DNA of 64,000 nt, from positions 1-64,000 of the forward strand of contig WRCH01000001.1 in NCBI GenBank assembly GCA_009784115.1, given 5' to 3'. Origin of the DNA: Chitinispirillia bacterium (GTDB lineage Bacteria; Fibrobacterota; Chitinivibrionia; Chitinivibrionales; Chitinispirillaceae). The notes below the pieces were generated by a model. The model had not been told where the DNA came from, did not search any database, and saw only the letters and a list, made by a program, of their open reading frames with translations. Made by a program: the position numbers and the translations under genes. Below, in pieces: positions 28,455 through 38,183 of the stretch; the first letter of the stretch is position 1; every line of letters begins with the position of its first letter.

Positions 28455-29276
28455 TTGATAAAGCGGATATGTATTGCAATTTTCGCGTTTGCCTTTCTTG
28501 CGGGCCTTTACGCCCTCATTGAACCATATCTTATCGAAGAAAAAATCTATCCGATATCAAGTCCGCGTATACCCGTTTCATTTAACGGCACCCGTATCGT
28601 TTTTATCACTGATATCCATCACGGCCCATTTTTCTCACGCGGACGTTTAAAAAAATTAGTTGATCGGGTTAACGGACTTGAGCCGGATATGCTTCTCTTC
28701 GGCGGTGATTACATTCACCGCAACGAGCGGTACATAATGCCCTGTTTTGAGGAGTTATCGCGCCTGAAAGCTCCTTTGGGCATGTATGGGGTTCTTGGGA
28801 ATCATGACCACCGTAAAAACGCGCAGTTAACGCGTGACGCTATGGAGATGGCGGGAATAACTTTAATTGATAACGCGGGCGTATGGGTAAACAGGGGTGA
28901 GAGCAGAATAAGGGTTGGGGGGATGAGCGATGTGTTGACGGATTGGCCGGATATTGATCCTGCTGTTGATAGTGTTACGGCAGATGATTTTGTTACGATC
29001 GTCACGCATAATCCCGATGTTTTCGCATTTGTAGATGAGTATAAGTTATCTCTTGTTGATTTAGCTCTCTGCGGCCACACTCACGGCTGGCAGATAAATC
29101 TTCCGTATCGCTTGACACGCAGATACAAGCATCTCACCTCTCACAGCTATAATTACAAATCAGGCAGGTATCATATTGGAGAAAACACAAATCTCATCAT
29201 ATCAAGAGGCATAGGAACGGTGTTTATGCCTCTGCGTCTGCGCGCCCGTCCTCAAATAGTAATTATTTATCTATAG
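28455..29276 (+). CDS. Metallophosphoesterase (YkuE-like, membrane-anchored)
   Basis: FITDIHHGPFFS, GGDYIHR, GVLGNHDHR, CGHTHGWQINLP. Confidence 0.88.
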   Translation: MIKRICIAIFAFAFLAGLYALIEPYLIEEKIYPISSPRIPVSFNGTRIVFITDIHHGPFFSRGRLKKLVDRVNGLEPDMLLFGGDYIHRNERYIMPCFEELSRLKAPLGMYGVLGNHDHRKNAQLTRDAMEMAGITLIDNAGVWVNRGESRIRVGGMSDVLTDWPDIDPAVDSVTADDFVTIVTHNPDVFAFVDEYKLSLVDLALCGHTHGWQINLPYRLTRRYKHLTSHSYNYKSGRYHIGENTNLIISRGIGTVFMPLRLRARPQIVIIYL

Positions 29277-29349
29277 ATGACAGCCGCTATTGCATTTAGG
29301 CTGATTCTTCACTATATTATATCATATCTTTAATTAATTTTATTGAAGA

Positions 29350-29451
29350 CACGATTATTGAAGTACCAATTAAATATTGCGCCGCACCACTCCGCGACTG
29401 CACGCAGAGCCGTGAGGTCGTTCCGCGGTACGGCGCGATATTTAATCGTGT
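29350..29451 (-). repeat. Long-hairpin family I, element C
   Basis: Minus sense TAAATATCGCGCCGTACC...CCTCACGGCTCTGCGTGCAGTCG...GGTGCGGCGCAATATTTA; one arm carries a short insertion. Confidence 0.75.
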
Positions 29452-29552
29452 GATCTATAACCGATGACTATTAGAACGCAAGGGATTGATATGATCTGCG
29501 GATTTTGTATATCTCTCGCACAGCAATAATCACTATTGTAGGAGGCAGCAAT

Positions 29553-30125
29553 ATGTCAGGTAAGAATGTTGTACTTTTCGGCCCCCCCGGAGCGGGCAAG
29601 GGCACTCAGGCTGTTAAACTCAAAGATCTTCTAAGTGTTCCCCACGTTTCTACGGGCGACATGTTCCGTGAGAACATCAAGAACAATACGGAGCTTGGCC
29701 GCACCGCTAAGGAGTACTCTAACAGCGGACGGCTTGTACCTGACGAAGTAACAATCGCAATGGTGAAGGATCGTCTTGGACGTGATGATATGAAGGGCGG
29801 ATTTCTGCTCGACGGTTTCCCCCGCAGCGTTCCTCAGGCGGAGGCGCTTGACAAAATACTTGCGGAACTTGGTATCAAGCTCAATCACGTTGTAAATATC
29901 GCCGTTGCAGATGATGAGGTAAAGGCGAGATTGGCCAAGCGCGCGGAAATTGAAGGACGCGCAGACGACGCGGACCCGAAAGTTATTGAGAACAGGCTCA
30001 ATACATATAAGAACCAAAGCGAACCCTGCCTCTCATACTACCGCCCCCAAAATATCGTCCGCGATATTGACGGCATTGGAAGTATTGATGAGATTTTTGG
30101 CAGGATTCAAAAGGTTTTTGCTTGA
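29553..30125 (+). CDS. adk: Adenylate kinase
   Basis: MSGKNVVLFGPPGAGKGTQAVKL; SD AGGAGG; DGFPRSVPQAEAL. Confidence 0.96.
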   Translation: MSGKNVVLFGPPGAGKGTQAVKLKDLLSVPHVSTGDMFRENIKNNTELGRTAKEYSNSGRLVPDEVTIAMVKDRLGRDDMKGGFLLDGFPRSVPQAEALDKILAELGIKLNHVVNIAVADDEVKARLAKRAEIEGRADDADPKVIENRLNTYKNQSEPCLSYYRPQNIVRDIDGIGSIDEIFGRIQKVFA

Positions 30126-30160
30126 ACAAACCAAGGGCGGCCGCGATGGCCGTCCGTAAC

Positions 30161-30252
30161 TATTACTTCGGCAGTTAAAGGCCGCAGCTCCCGGTACAGC
30201 GGCCTCACGATGGTTCGTGCAGTCGATGTGCCGGGAGTTGCCACCTTAATAC
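30161..30252 (+). repeat. Long-hairpin family I, element D
   Basis: CGGCAGTTAAAG..GCAGCTCCCGGTACAGCGGCCTCACGATGGTTCGTGCAGTCGATGTGCCGGGAGTTGC. Confidence 0.8.
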
Positions 30253-30280
30253 ATTTTCAAGAGATGGAGCGCATTCTGAG

Positions 30281-31537
30281 ATGAACACTCCTGACAAAAA
30301 GGTTTCTGCCGCCGCTAAAGCGGAAAATGAAAACTGCGGGTCAATGAAAACAGACAGCTGTTTAGAGCTGTCTATCGCGCATAAAATACAGCAGGCGATG
30401 ATTCCGCAGATTCTCCCCACCGCCGACACTTTTTCTATGGCTTCGCTTTATCTGCCAAGCAATATCGTGAGCGGTGATCAGTTTGACGCGCTTAAGATAT
30501 CTGAAAAGATGTACGCGTTTCTGCTTTTTGACGTCTCGGGGCACGGAACCTCTTCGGCGCTTCTCTCTTCGCTTATACGTGTGTTTTTCTCAAACCACCT
30601 GCGAACAGAAAAAAGCCCCGAAAAAATTATAGAGAAAGTTAATGAAGACTTAACAAACGCTATTGGGGAAAAATTTTATCTCACAGCGTTTCTCGCGTTT
30701 TTAGATCTGCACGACAACAGACTGACATACTGCAACGCCGGACACCCATTTCCGCTCCTTTACCGAAGCAGCAGCCGCTCAACCGCCGCGCTTAAAACGG
30801 AAGGGACTATTATAGGCGTTTTTGAAGACGTATATTTTGAAGAGCAGAGCGTGTTTTTGGAGCCCGGCGACTGGCTTGTCATGTATACTAACGGGATATT
30901 GTACTCTTTCGGAGAAAAAGACAGCCGCTCCGCGTTTGAAAAAGCAATTGTTGATTTAGCGCAGGACAGCTCTCCCGACGCTCTTATCTCTAAACTCAAA
31001 GAGCGCTGTCTTGAGGCTCAAAAAAAGACTTCCGCTGAAGATGACGTCGCGGTCTTGGTGCTGAAGATGGAACCTGATTCCACAAGCGAGGCGTTAAAGG
31101 AAGAACTCGCTTTCCGCCCCGACGATCACGTTTACATTCAGGTAATAAGAAGTTACTACGATGTTGAGAGAGCTGTGGGAATCGTGCTTGGCGCAATGGA
31201 CCGCGCGGGCTACGGAGATGACAATGTGCGCAGAATGAAAGTCTCACTTCCCGAAATAGTAGTTAACGCTATTTATCACGGAAATAAAAAAGATTTCTTC
31301 AAAAAAGTTACAATCGGACACAAGGTTACGGCGGAAGAGGCGCGGGTATCTGTTTTAGACGAGGGAGAGGGGTACGATCCCCACTCACTGCCCGACCCTA
31401 CGGCTATGGAAAATCTCATGAAAGAGAATGGCCGGGGCGTTTACATTTCGCGCCACTACTGCGACAAAGTGGAGTGGAATGAGTCTGGCAGCCGCACTAC
31501 GCTTACGGTTGTAAACAATAATAAAAGGAAGGCGTAG
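30281..31537 (+). CDS. SpoIIE/PP2C-type phosphatase fused to a C-terminal HATPase (RsbW-like) domain
   Basis: IVSGDQFDALK, LLFDVSGHGTSSALLS, YCNAGHPFPLLYR; C-terminal PEIVVNAIYHGN, DEGEGYDP. Confidence 0.88.
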   Translation: MNTPDKKVSAAAKAENENCGSMKTDSCLELSIAHKIQQAMIPQILPTADTFSMASLYLPSNIVSGDQFDALKISEKMYAFLLFDVSGHGTSSALLSSLIRVFFSNHLRTEKSPEKIIEKVNEDLTNAIGEKFYLTAFLAFLDLHDNRLTYCNAGHPFPLLYRSSSRSTAALKTEGTIIGVFEDVYFEEQSVFLEPGDWLVMYTNGILYSFGEKDSRSAFEKAIVDLAQDSSPDALISKLKERCLEAQKKTSAEDDVAVLVLKMEPDSTSEALKEELAFRPDDHVYIQVIRSYYDVERAVGIVLGAMDRAGYGDDNVRRMKVSLPEIVVNAIYHGNKKDFFKKVTIGHKVTAEEARVSVLDEGEGYDPHSLPDPTAMENLMKENGRGVYISRHYCDKVEWNESGSRTTLTVVNNNKRKA

Positions 31538-31540
31538 GTT

Positions 31541-32131
31541 GTGCGCATTGGCATCGCCGGTTACATGGGCGCCGGAAAATCTACTTGCGCCCGTACATTT
31601 AGCGGATTTGATACGATTGTTATAGATGCGGATACTGAAGCCAAACTGCTCATGCAGTCTGATCTCAAAGTACAGTTTCATCTTAAAGAAGCGTTTGGCG
31701 AATCTGTAGTTGATAATGATACAATATGTTTCCGCGAACTTGGACTTAAGGCATTTTTTTCTGTTGATACATTACTGACACTCAATAAAATTGTTCATCC
31801 CCCCCTTGTTAAGCATCTTGAGCCTATTATTTTTAATAATGAGAACACTAACTGTATCCTTGACGCCGCGCTGATCCCTCTGTTGAATATAGAGTCTTGG
31901 TTTGATCTGTGTATTTGGGTCGATTTACCTTTTGAAATCAGATCAAAAAGACTAAAGGCAAAAAGGAGTGATATAGAAGAGACGGAGCTGCATCGCAGGA
32001 TGCGTTTACAGGAAGAGATGATGCCTGTTCCGCAGAATAAACACTGGGTAAAACTGCCTGATTCAGAGTGCGGGCAATATATCCGAAACCGGCTCGAAAT
32101 GAAAACTCCTGACGTAAAGGGAGAGGGGTGA
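31541..32131 (+). CDS. coaE: Dephospho-CoA kinase
   Basis: MRIGIAGYMGAGKSTCARTFSGFD, VIDADTEAK, IVHPPLVKHLEP, ILDAALIPLL. Confidence 0.8.
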   Translation: MRIGIAGYMGAGKSTCARTFSGFDTIVIDADTEAKLLMQSDLKVQFHLKEAFGESVVDNDTICFRELGLKAFFSVDTLLTLNKIVHPPLVKHLEPIIFNNENTNCILDAALIPLLNIESWFDLCIWVDLPFEIRSKRLKAKRSDIEETELHRRMRLQEEMMPVPQNKHWVKLPDSECGQYIRNRLEMKTPDVKGEG

Positions 32132-32137
32132 GCCAAG

Positions 32138-33526
32138 ATGTTAAAAAATCACTCTGCATTTATAAAGCAATTGACTGCGGGTCTTGACTGTCTGCTTATT
32201 TTAATCGCCTTTTACACAAGCTACTATCTTATCAGTCAAGTTCATGAGTTTATACCTTTTATCAGTTATACCATGAACTACTGGGTTATGCTTGTAGGCT
32301 TCACCTTTTTTTACCTCTATTTCGCGGAGACGCGTTCGCTGTTCTCTATTCTTCAATTTAGCTGGATGAACCGTTTGCTGCTGCGCACAGTAAAAGTTTT
32401 TTGTTACGCCGGCGCTCTCGGCGCCGCGCTTCTTTACCTTATGCCGACTCACAGCGTTAATCCGCGTCTTTATGTATCATTTGTGCTTTGCGCATTTTTA
32501 TTTATATCGTTTGAAAAGATTATCATAAAAATAGTGAGCGCAAGGCTCAGAAGCTCAAGCTCCAAGATCACCCCAATAATGGTTATGGGGCGGGGGCGTG
32601 CCGCCGCTCAGATCTGTCAGGAGATTGATAATCATCCTGAGTGGGGTTTGAGAATTGTTTGCAAAATGGATATAAGCACGCCTGTAAAGGAGTTTGAAAA
32701 CGTAATAAAAAACAGTTACGTGGAGGAGATATTTTTCTGCTTTCCGCGCAGAATAACGAGTGTGAATTTTTCGGTTGATCCATACATTAAATCGTGTGAA
32801 GAGATGGGGCGGCCGGCAAGAGTTTTTTTAAATATGCCCTCTGTCACAAATTTTGCGCGCTGGGACTATCACCACTTTATGGGAAGACCCACGCTTATAA
32901 GCCACACGATTGAACTTGATCCCGATCAACTTGTTTTTAAGAGGATTTTTGATATTGCCGGCGCGTTTTTTGGCATTATATTACTGCTTATACTCTACTT
33001 TCCAATTGCGGTTCTCATTAAAATTACATCACGCGGACCTGTGTTCTTTAAGCAGGTGCGGATGGGGAGAAACGGCAAATATTTTGTAATGCACAAATTT
33101 CGCTCAATGCACTGTAACGCCGAAGTAAAGAGGGACGAGCTCGAAAATGAGAATGAGTGCAAGGGTGCGATTTTTAAAATGAAAGATGACCCGCGGGTCA
33201 CTCTTATCGGTAAAGTCATCCGAAAATTCAGTATAGATGAACTGCCTCAGTTTATAGATGTAATGAGAGGAGAGATGTCTCTTGTAGGAACACGTCCGCC
33301 TACTACTGAAGAGGTTGAAAAATACCAAAAGTGGCACCATCGCCGCATCAGTATTAAGCCCGGAATGACAGGGCTTTGGCAGGTAAGCGGCCGCAATAGA
33401 ATAACCGACTTCGACGAAATCGTAAAACTTGACTTGAAGTACATAGACAATTGGAGAATATGGCTTGACATTAAGATAATATGTAAAACGATGTTTGTTC
33501 TTTTCAGGCGCGGCAGTGCGTATTAA
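32138..33526 (+). CDS. Exopolysaccharide polyprenyl glycosylphosphotransferase (sugar transferase)
   Basis: KRIFDIAGAFFGIILLL...KQVRMGRNGKYFVMHKFRSM...DELPQFIDVMRGEMSLVGTRPP...GLWQVSGRN. Confidence 0.93.
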   Translation: MLKNHSAFIKQLTAGLDCLLILIAFYTSYYLISQVHEFIPFISYTMNYWVMLVGFTFFYLYFAETRSLFSILQFSWMNRLLLRTVKVFCYAGALGAALLYLMPTHSVNPRLYVSFVLCAFLFISFEKIIIKIVSARLRSSSSKITPIMVMGRGRAAAQICQEIDNHPEWGLRIVCKMDISTPVKEFENVIKNSYVEEIFFCFPRRITSVNFSVDPYIKSCEEMGRPARVFLNMPSVTNFARWDYHHFMGRPTLISHTIELDPDQLVFKRIFDIAGAFFGIILLLILYFPIAVLIKITSRGPVFFKQVRMGRNGKYFVMHKFRSMHCNAEVKRDELENENECKGAIFKMKDDPRVTLIGKVIRKFSIDELPQFIDVMRGEMSLVGTRPPTTEEVEKYQKWHHRRISIKPGMTGLWQVSGRNRITDFDEIVKLDLKYIDNWRIWLDIKIICKTMFVLFRRGSAY

Positions 33527-33530
33527 GAGG

Positions 33531-33556
33531 GTGCATCCGTTGGGATGCAGGAAAAA
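33531..33556 (+). repeat. Short hairpin repeat family III (gtGCATCCgttGGGATGCAGGAAAAAA)
   Basis: Near-identical to 45272-45298. Confidence 0.6.
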
Positions 33557-33594
33557 ACTATCCGCATAAAACATAAGACTCAAACTAATAATTT

Positions 33595-34371
33595 ATGAAT
33601 AATAACGAAAATCCATATATTGCAGATGAACCTCTAAAGGTTCCCGATTCCGCGATGCGTTTCCATAAGAATATTATTGAGACTCTTCGGGAACTTGTTA
33701 AATGCAGCGCGTCAAATCCGCTTGATAAGGAGTTCAGGCTTGGATTTGAAAAAGCGCTTTTGTTGTATGATGATTACCAAAGAGAAACGTTGTCGGCAAA
33801 TAAAAAACAGGCGAGCTGCGCCAAAGGGTGCGGTTTGTGCTGTTATCATTGGGTTGAGGATGTAAACTCATTTGAGATACAGATTATAGCCGATTATATA
33901 AAGACACAACTGCCGCCGCGTCAAGTTAAAAATATTACAGAGGCTTGCCGCAAAGATATTGCTGCAATGGAGAATCTTGAAAAGATCGTAGATAAAAAGT
34001 TTGCGGCTCTTAAGCCGCAGACGCAAATTGATCCATCGTTTATTTTGCTATCATCATTCTACCAGCTTGAGCGCCCCTGTCCGCTGTTAACTCCAGCGGG
34101 TGAATGCAGTATTTACACTGTACGGCCAATCACCTGCCGCATCTACATGAGTCTTGCCGAACCCATACGCTGCGCTCCGTCTAACATTAACGACGGTGAA
34201 GTGGTGACATGCGTACTTGACTTGCAGGAAGAAGCGAATGCGCTTCTTGATGAACTGCACTTGCGGTTTCGCAGAAATGAAGGCGGCAGCAGTGCGCTTA
34301 GGCTTGGGATTCTTGAAGAGTTAGATGACTATGATATTGAATTCACTGCAAAAACGGAGCATATATCTTGA
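33595..34371 (+). CDS. YkgJ-type cysteine cluster protein
   Basis: CAKGCGLCCYHW ... CPLLTPAGECSIYTVRPITCRIYMSL. Confidence 0.85.
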   Translation: MNNNENPYIADEPLKVPDSAMRFHKNIIETLRELVKCSASNPLDKEFRLGFEKALLLYDDYQRETLSANKKQASCAKGCGLCCYHWVEDVNSFEIQIIADYIKTQLPPRQVKNITEACRKDIAAMENLEKIVDKKFAALKPQTQIDPSFILLSSFYQLERPCPLLTPAGECSIYTVRPITCRIYMSLAEPIRCAPSNINDGEVVTCVLDLQEEANALLDELHLRFRRNEGGSSALRLGILEELDDYDIEFTAKTEHIS

Positions 34372-35585
34372 AGCAAAAATCTATTGTTGCGATTGTTAAA
34401 TGCGGTTCTTATGATGCTTTAGAAGCAGAAGCGGCCGTCAATAAAGGTTTAACTCTTTTGGGGGGAGCGCAAAGGTTCGCGGCTCAGGGAGAAAAAATCT
34501 TATTTAAACCAAATATTTTATGGCCGACAAATCCTGACAAATGCGTAGTAACGCATCCGGCGGTTTTTGAAGCGGTGCTCAAAGCATTTAAACCGACAGG
34601 AGCGTCGCTTCTTTTTGGTGATTCTCCCGGCGGATTACAAAGTCCCGAAAGCGCTCTAAAAAAGTGCGGGCACTTTCAACTCGCAGAACCGCTTGGCGCG
34701 CAAATTGCCGATTTTGTTCATGGAGAATCGGTCTCTCACCCTAATGGACTTACAAGCAAACGGCTTCTCATTGCTAAAGGAGTTTTGGATGCGGATGCTG
34801 TAATCAGCATCCCAAAACTAAAGACCCACGGACTTACCCGATTGACAGGAGCAATAAAAAATCAGTATGGATGCGTGCCGGGTATGGTAAAAGGTCAGTA
34901 CCACGCTCAATTTCCTGATCTGCATGAGTTTTCGAAATTGTTAGTTGACGTTTGCGGCGTTGTCAATCCAAGGCTTTACATTATGGACGCGGTAATGGGC
35001 ATGGAGGGCAACGGGCCTCAAAGCGGTGATCCGCGGTTTATCGGTGTGCTCCTTTTTTCTACAGACCCTGTGGCGCTTGACGCAACCGCCGCAAAAATTA
35101 TTGATTTGGATCCTGCGTTTATCCCAACTTCCGCTCCCGGATTGGAAGCGGGGCTTGGTACTTACAAAAGCGATGAGATTGAACTTGTAGGCGACACGTT
35201 AGAACAGTTTGTTATAAAAGATTACAATGTAGTAAAAAAACCGGTAAAGTCTATGCCGGAGACGCCTTTCCTTAAAAATCTCAGACGGCTTGTAAACTCT
35301 GCTCCTGTCATTGACAAAAAGGCATGTACTAAATGCGGCCGCTGTATTGAGGTATGTCCTGTTGATCCAAAACCGATTGGATGGAAAAAAGCAAACGCTC
35401 CCAGAGTTGGCGTACCGATTTATAACTATCGTGAATGTATACGCTGCTTTTGCTGTCACGAAATGTGCCCTTCCCGCGCAATTCATATAAAGAAGCCATT
35501 TTTAGGTAAGTGTTTTCCGTTTTTGTCTTACATCGCTCTTGTAATGACTAATATGTTTACTAAACGAAGCGACAAAACAAAATGA
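34368..35585 (+). CDS. DUF362 domain protein with C-terminal 4Fe-4S clusters
   Basis: VLFKPN-type core, SIPKLKTHGLTRLTGAIKNQYG; CTKCGRCIEVCPVDP, CIRCFCCHEMCPSRAI. Confidence 0.87.
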   Translation: MKQKSIVAIVKCGSYDALEAEAAVNKGLTLLGGAQRFAAQGEKILFKPNILWPTNPDKCVVTHPAVFEAVLKAFKPTGASLLFGDSPGGLQSPESALKKCGHFQLAEPLGAQIADFVHGESVSHPNGLTSKRLLIAKGVLDADAVISIPKLKTHGLTRLTGAIKNQYGCVPGMVKGQYHAQFPDLHEFSKLLVDVCGVVNPRLYIMDAVMGMEGNGPQSGDPRFIGVLLFSTDPVALDATAAKIIDLDPAFIPTSAPGLEAGLGTYKSDEIELVGDTLEQFVIKDYNVVKKPVKSMPETPFLKNLRRLVNSAPVIDKKACTKCGRCIEVCPVDPKPIGWKKANAPRVGVPIYNYRECIRCFCCHEMCPSRAIHIKKPFLGKCFPFLSYIALVMTNMFTKRSDKTK

Positions 35586-36223
35586 GACATTCGCTCCCAA
35601 AATTTCCGGGTAAGCTTAGAAAAAATGATGCTCTTTTTATCTATGGAGCAGCTCAGAAAAAACCATTTGGATTTGTCTATGAGCAAAATTTTGCTGAAGT
35701 TGTTCATGGGCCGTCCTGCCGGATTAATGAAGAGATATTTGTTGACAAATGCAAAGAAGATAATGTGGTGATTACAGAACGGCGAGGCGGGGGAGGAACA
35801 GTTGTGCTCTCTTCGGGCGTACTTGTTACAATAGTAGTTGGTGAAAAACGCGGAAAAGAGACGGCCGTTGATATTTTCCGAAGAATTCATGACGCGTTCA
35901 TCCCCGCTCTTTGTGAAGCAGGTGTGACAAGTGCTATTCATGAAGGAATCAGCGATCTTGCTGTTAACGGAAAAAAAATATTAGGCAGTTCTCTTTACAT
36001 GGGGTCAAATACGCCGTTTTACTATTATCAGTCCAGTCTGATGGTTTCAAATAATTTATCACTATTAAGCAGATACCTCTGCCATCCGCCCCGGGAACCC
36101 GGTTACCGAAAAGGCAGAGATCACAGTCAATTTTGCACAACACTTTGTGAAGCGGGTTTACGCGCTTCTATCAGTGAATTATCTGCGTTGATAGAATTGT
36201 CAATAAAAAAATATCAGCCTTAA
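35582..36223 (+). CDS. Lipoate-protein ligase A-like (BPL/LPL) protein
   Basis: VITERRGGGGTVVLSSGVL; SDLAVNGKKILGSSLY. Confidence 0.75.
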   Translation: MRHSLPKFPGKLRKNDALFIYGAAQKKPFGFVYEQNFAEVVHGPSCRINEEIFVDKCKEDNVVITERRGGGGTVVLSSGVLVTIVVGEKRGKETAVDIFRRIHDAFIPALCEAGVTSAIHEGISDLAVNGKKILGSSLYMGSNTPFYYYQSSLMVSNNLSLLSRYLCHPPREPGYRKGRDHSQFCTTLCEAGLRASISELSALIELSIKKYQP

Positions 36224-36266
36224 TGTATATACATTGATATTTAAAACTCTGTCAACAGGGGATTTT

Positions 36267-36983
36267 ATGAGGGATACAGAACATCATCTTTTTTACAGCC
36301 GTGAAATTACCGAAGACCGTATTATACTTGACGAAAGCGAAACAACTCACGCGATTTCTGTTCTGCGGATAAAAGATAACGATCCAATTCAAATTACAGA
36401 CGGCAATGGAACTGTTTTTCAATGTGAATATTCCGAACGATTAAAAAACACACTTTCTTGTAAAGTCATTAATAAAACGATCATCACCAAAGTAAATCCC
36501 GAACTCACTTTGTTAATAGGAATCCCCGATAAGGAACCATTTGAAACCGTCATCGAACAAACAACGGCGCTGGGAGTTTGCCGCATAATACCAGTTGTTA
36601 TGGATCATTGCCGCAAACCGTGGTGGGAATCGTGGGACAAAATATTGCCTCGTTTTACATCCAAGATGATTGTGTCAATGAAACAATCTCTTTATCCTTA
36701 CATCCCTGTGCTTGATAAACCGATTTATCTCACAGAAATTATTGACAAATGCGCAAAACCGATAATTATTGCTGATCAACAAGGGAAAATATTGCGTGAT
36801 GAGATGTTGACTTCACAGAAAAAACTTAGCTGTCTGATTGGTCCGCCGGGAGGGTTTTCTGTTGAGGAAAAAAAGACGCTTGAATCATATAATATGTTAA
36901 CAGTAAAAATCTCCCGGCAAAGATTACGAACAGAACTTGCCGCAGTGGTTCTGTGTTCGAGGATTATGGCATCATCTTTATAA
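36267..36983 (+). CDS. rsmE: 16S rRNA (uracil1498-N3)-methyltransferase RsmE
   Basis: HHLFYSREITEDRIILDESETTHAISVLRIKDNDPIQITDGNG; IGPPGGFSVEEK; RLRTELAAVV. Confidence 0.9.
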   Translation: MRDTEHHLFYSREITEDRIILDESETTHAISVLRIKDNDPIQITDGNGTVFQCEYSERLKNTLSCKVINKTIITKVNPELTLLIGIPDKEPFETVIEQTTALGVCRIIPVVMDHCRKPWWESWDKILPRFTSKMIVSMKQSLYPYIPVLDKPIYLTEIIDKCAKPIIIADQQGKILRDEMLTSQKKLSCLIGPPGGFSVEEKKTLESYNMLTVKISRQRLRTELAAVVLCSRIMASSL

Positions 36984-36997
36984 AATGAGAGGTGTAA

Positions 36998-37102
36998 TAT
37001 ACAACTTTACGGCATAAATCTACACTGTGCCGCTAAGCAACCTCACGGCCCTACGTGCAGTTGCGTGCGGCGCAGTGTAGATTTATGCCGTGGTTCTGTA
37101 TA
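36998..37102 (+). repeat. Long-hairpin family I, element B
   Basis: TATAC..ACGGCATAAATCTACACTGTGCCGCTAAGCAACCTCACGGCCCTACGTGCAGTTGCGTGCGGCGCAGTGTAGATTTATGCCGT..GTATA. Confidence 0.88.
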
Positions 37103-37109
37103 TAAGTAT

Positions 37110-37889
37110 TTAATGCTGTTTGCTGCGCTGCGGCAGTATAAGAATTTGAGCCTGTATCATATGTGTAAAGAATACCTCATGGTACTCAACCTTTCCCATT
37201 GGAAACAAGTTCACCTCATCGTAGATTATCGGCCCCCAAAATCTAAAATTATAACTTAATGATACCGCCCTGCTTCTGTTAATCATATAATCAATACCGG
37301 CGCCGATGTTTAAATTAAAACTAATGGCATTAATTATAACCGTTTCTGTAAATCGCCGGCCAAAATCTGTTTTGCCTTCTCTTGTAAGTGAACTCCATCC
37401 AACCCCCGGTCCTAATGACAAAAAGTAAGAGTGCTTACCGGTTGATGAAAGTAAAAAATGCAGATCGTATTGAATTCCGGCTGTAAATAAATTATCGTGT
37501 ATGGATATATCCAAGGCTGTCTCTTCAGACTCTTTAGTAACTGGATCATACATAATCGCCGGTACATTTTTATAAATATCATCTATCATAGAACCCCATC
37601 CTAATTCAATAGAAGCCTGAGTTCTCAACCGCTGATTACTAAGGGCAAATCTTTTTCCTCCAAAGACGCCGTACATCACTAAATTTTTGCGTTCAATATG
37701 CTCTAACTCCCGCATGCCTTCATACTCTCTATAACCGTCGCGTATGCTATAGGAGAGAAATCCGCCGGGAAATATGACTGCGGATGATACTAAAGGAGGT
37801 TTTGATTGCTGCTGTGCTACTGCGCTAATGGCAATAATCAAAATATAAATAGTGGTTTTTAAAAGATTGCGCATATCTATAAATTTCAC
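37110..37889 (-). CDS. Predicted outer-membrane beta-barrel protein
   Basis: Signal peptide ILIIAISAVAQQ; alternating beta strands with glycine/aromatic pattern. Confidence 0.55.
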   Translation of the reverse strand: MKFIDMRNLLKTTIYILIIAISAVAQQQSKPPLVSSAVIFPGGFLSYSIRDGYREYEGMRELEHIERKNLVMYGVFGGKRFALSNQRLRTQASIELGWGSMIDDIYKNVPAIMYDPVTKESEETALDISIHDNLFTAGIQYDLHFLLSSTGKHSYFLSLGPGVGWSSLTREGKTDFGRRFTETVIINAISFNLNIGAGIDYMINRSRAVSLSYNFRFWGPIIYDEVNLFPMGKVEYHEVFFTHMIQAQILILPQRSKQH

Positions 37890-38183
37890 GATTAAACATT
37901 ATATCCATTACCGTTACCCGGACTAAACAATTAAAAAATAATGTACGGGGCGCAATTTAATCAATCATATCCGTTTATCTGATTGAATACCTAAATCGTC
38001 CCAATTCAGGAGGCATATTAAAAGATGATGTATTTGAGTTTTGCCTTTGGCGGGATTACGGGGTTATGATTCCTGCCCATTTTGGATGGCATATCCTTTG
38101 CCTCTAATTACCTTGCGTGAACAGATTGATTTTGCCGTCATTTTTGCCGGCTGTTTATTTAACGCATAAGTAAGGGGAGTGGC

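Noticed and set aside
36998-37102. Family I element as a simple intrinsic terminator
   Set aside because: No U-tract after the stem; the same element also lies between divergent genes (28.1-28.4 kb) where no terminator is needed, and inside the rlmN CDS.
37960-38107. Short open frame reading ...YLIEYLNRPNSGGILKDDVFEFCLWRDYGVMIPAHFGWHILCL*
   Set aside because: Could be a gene remnant, but no recognisable motif and no start; cannot support a call.
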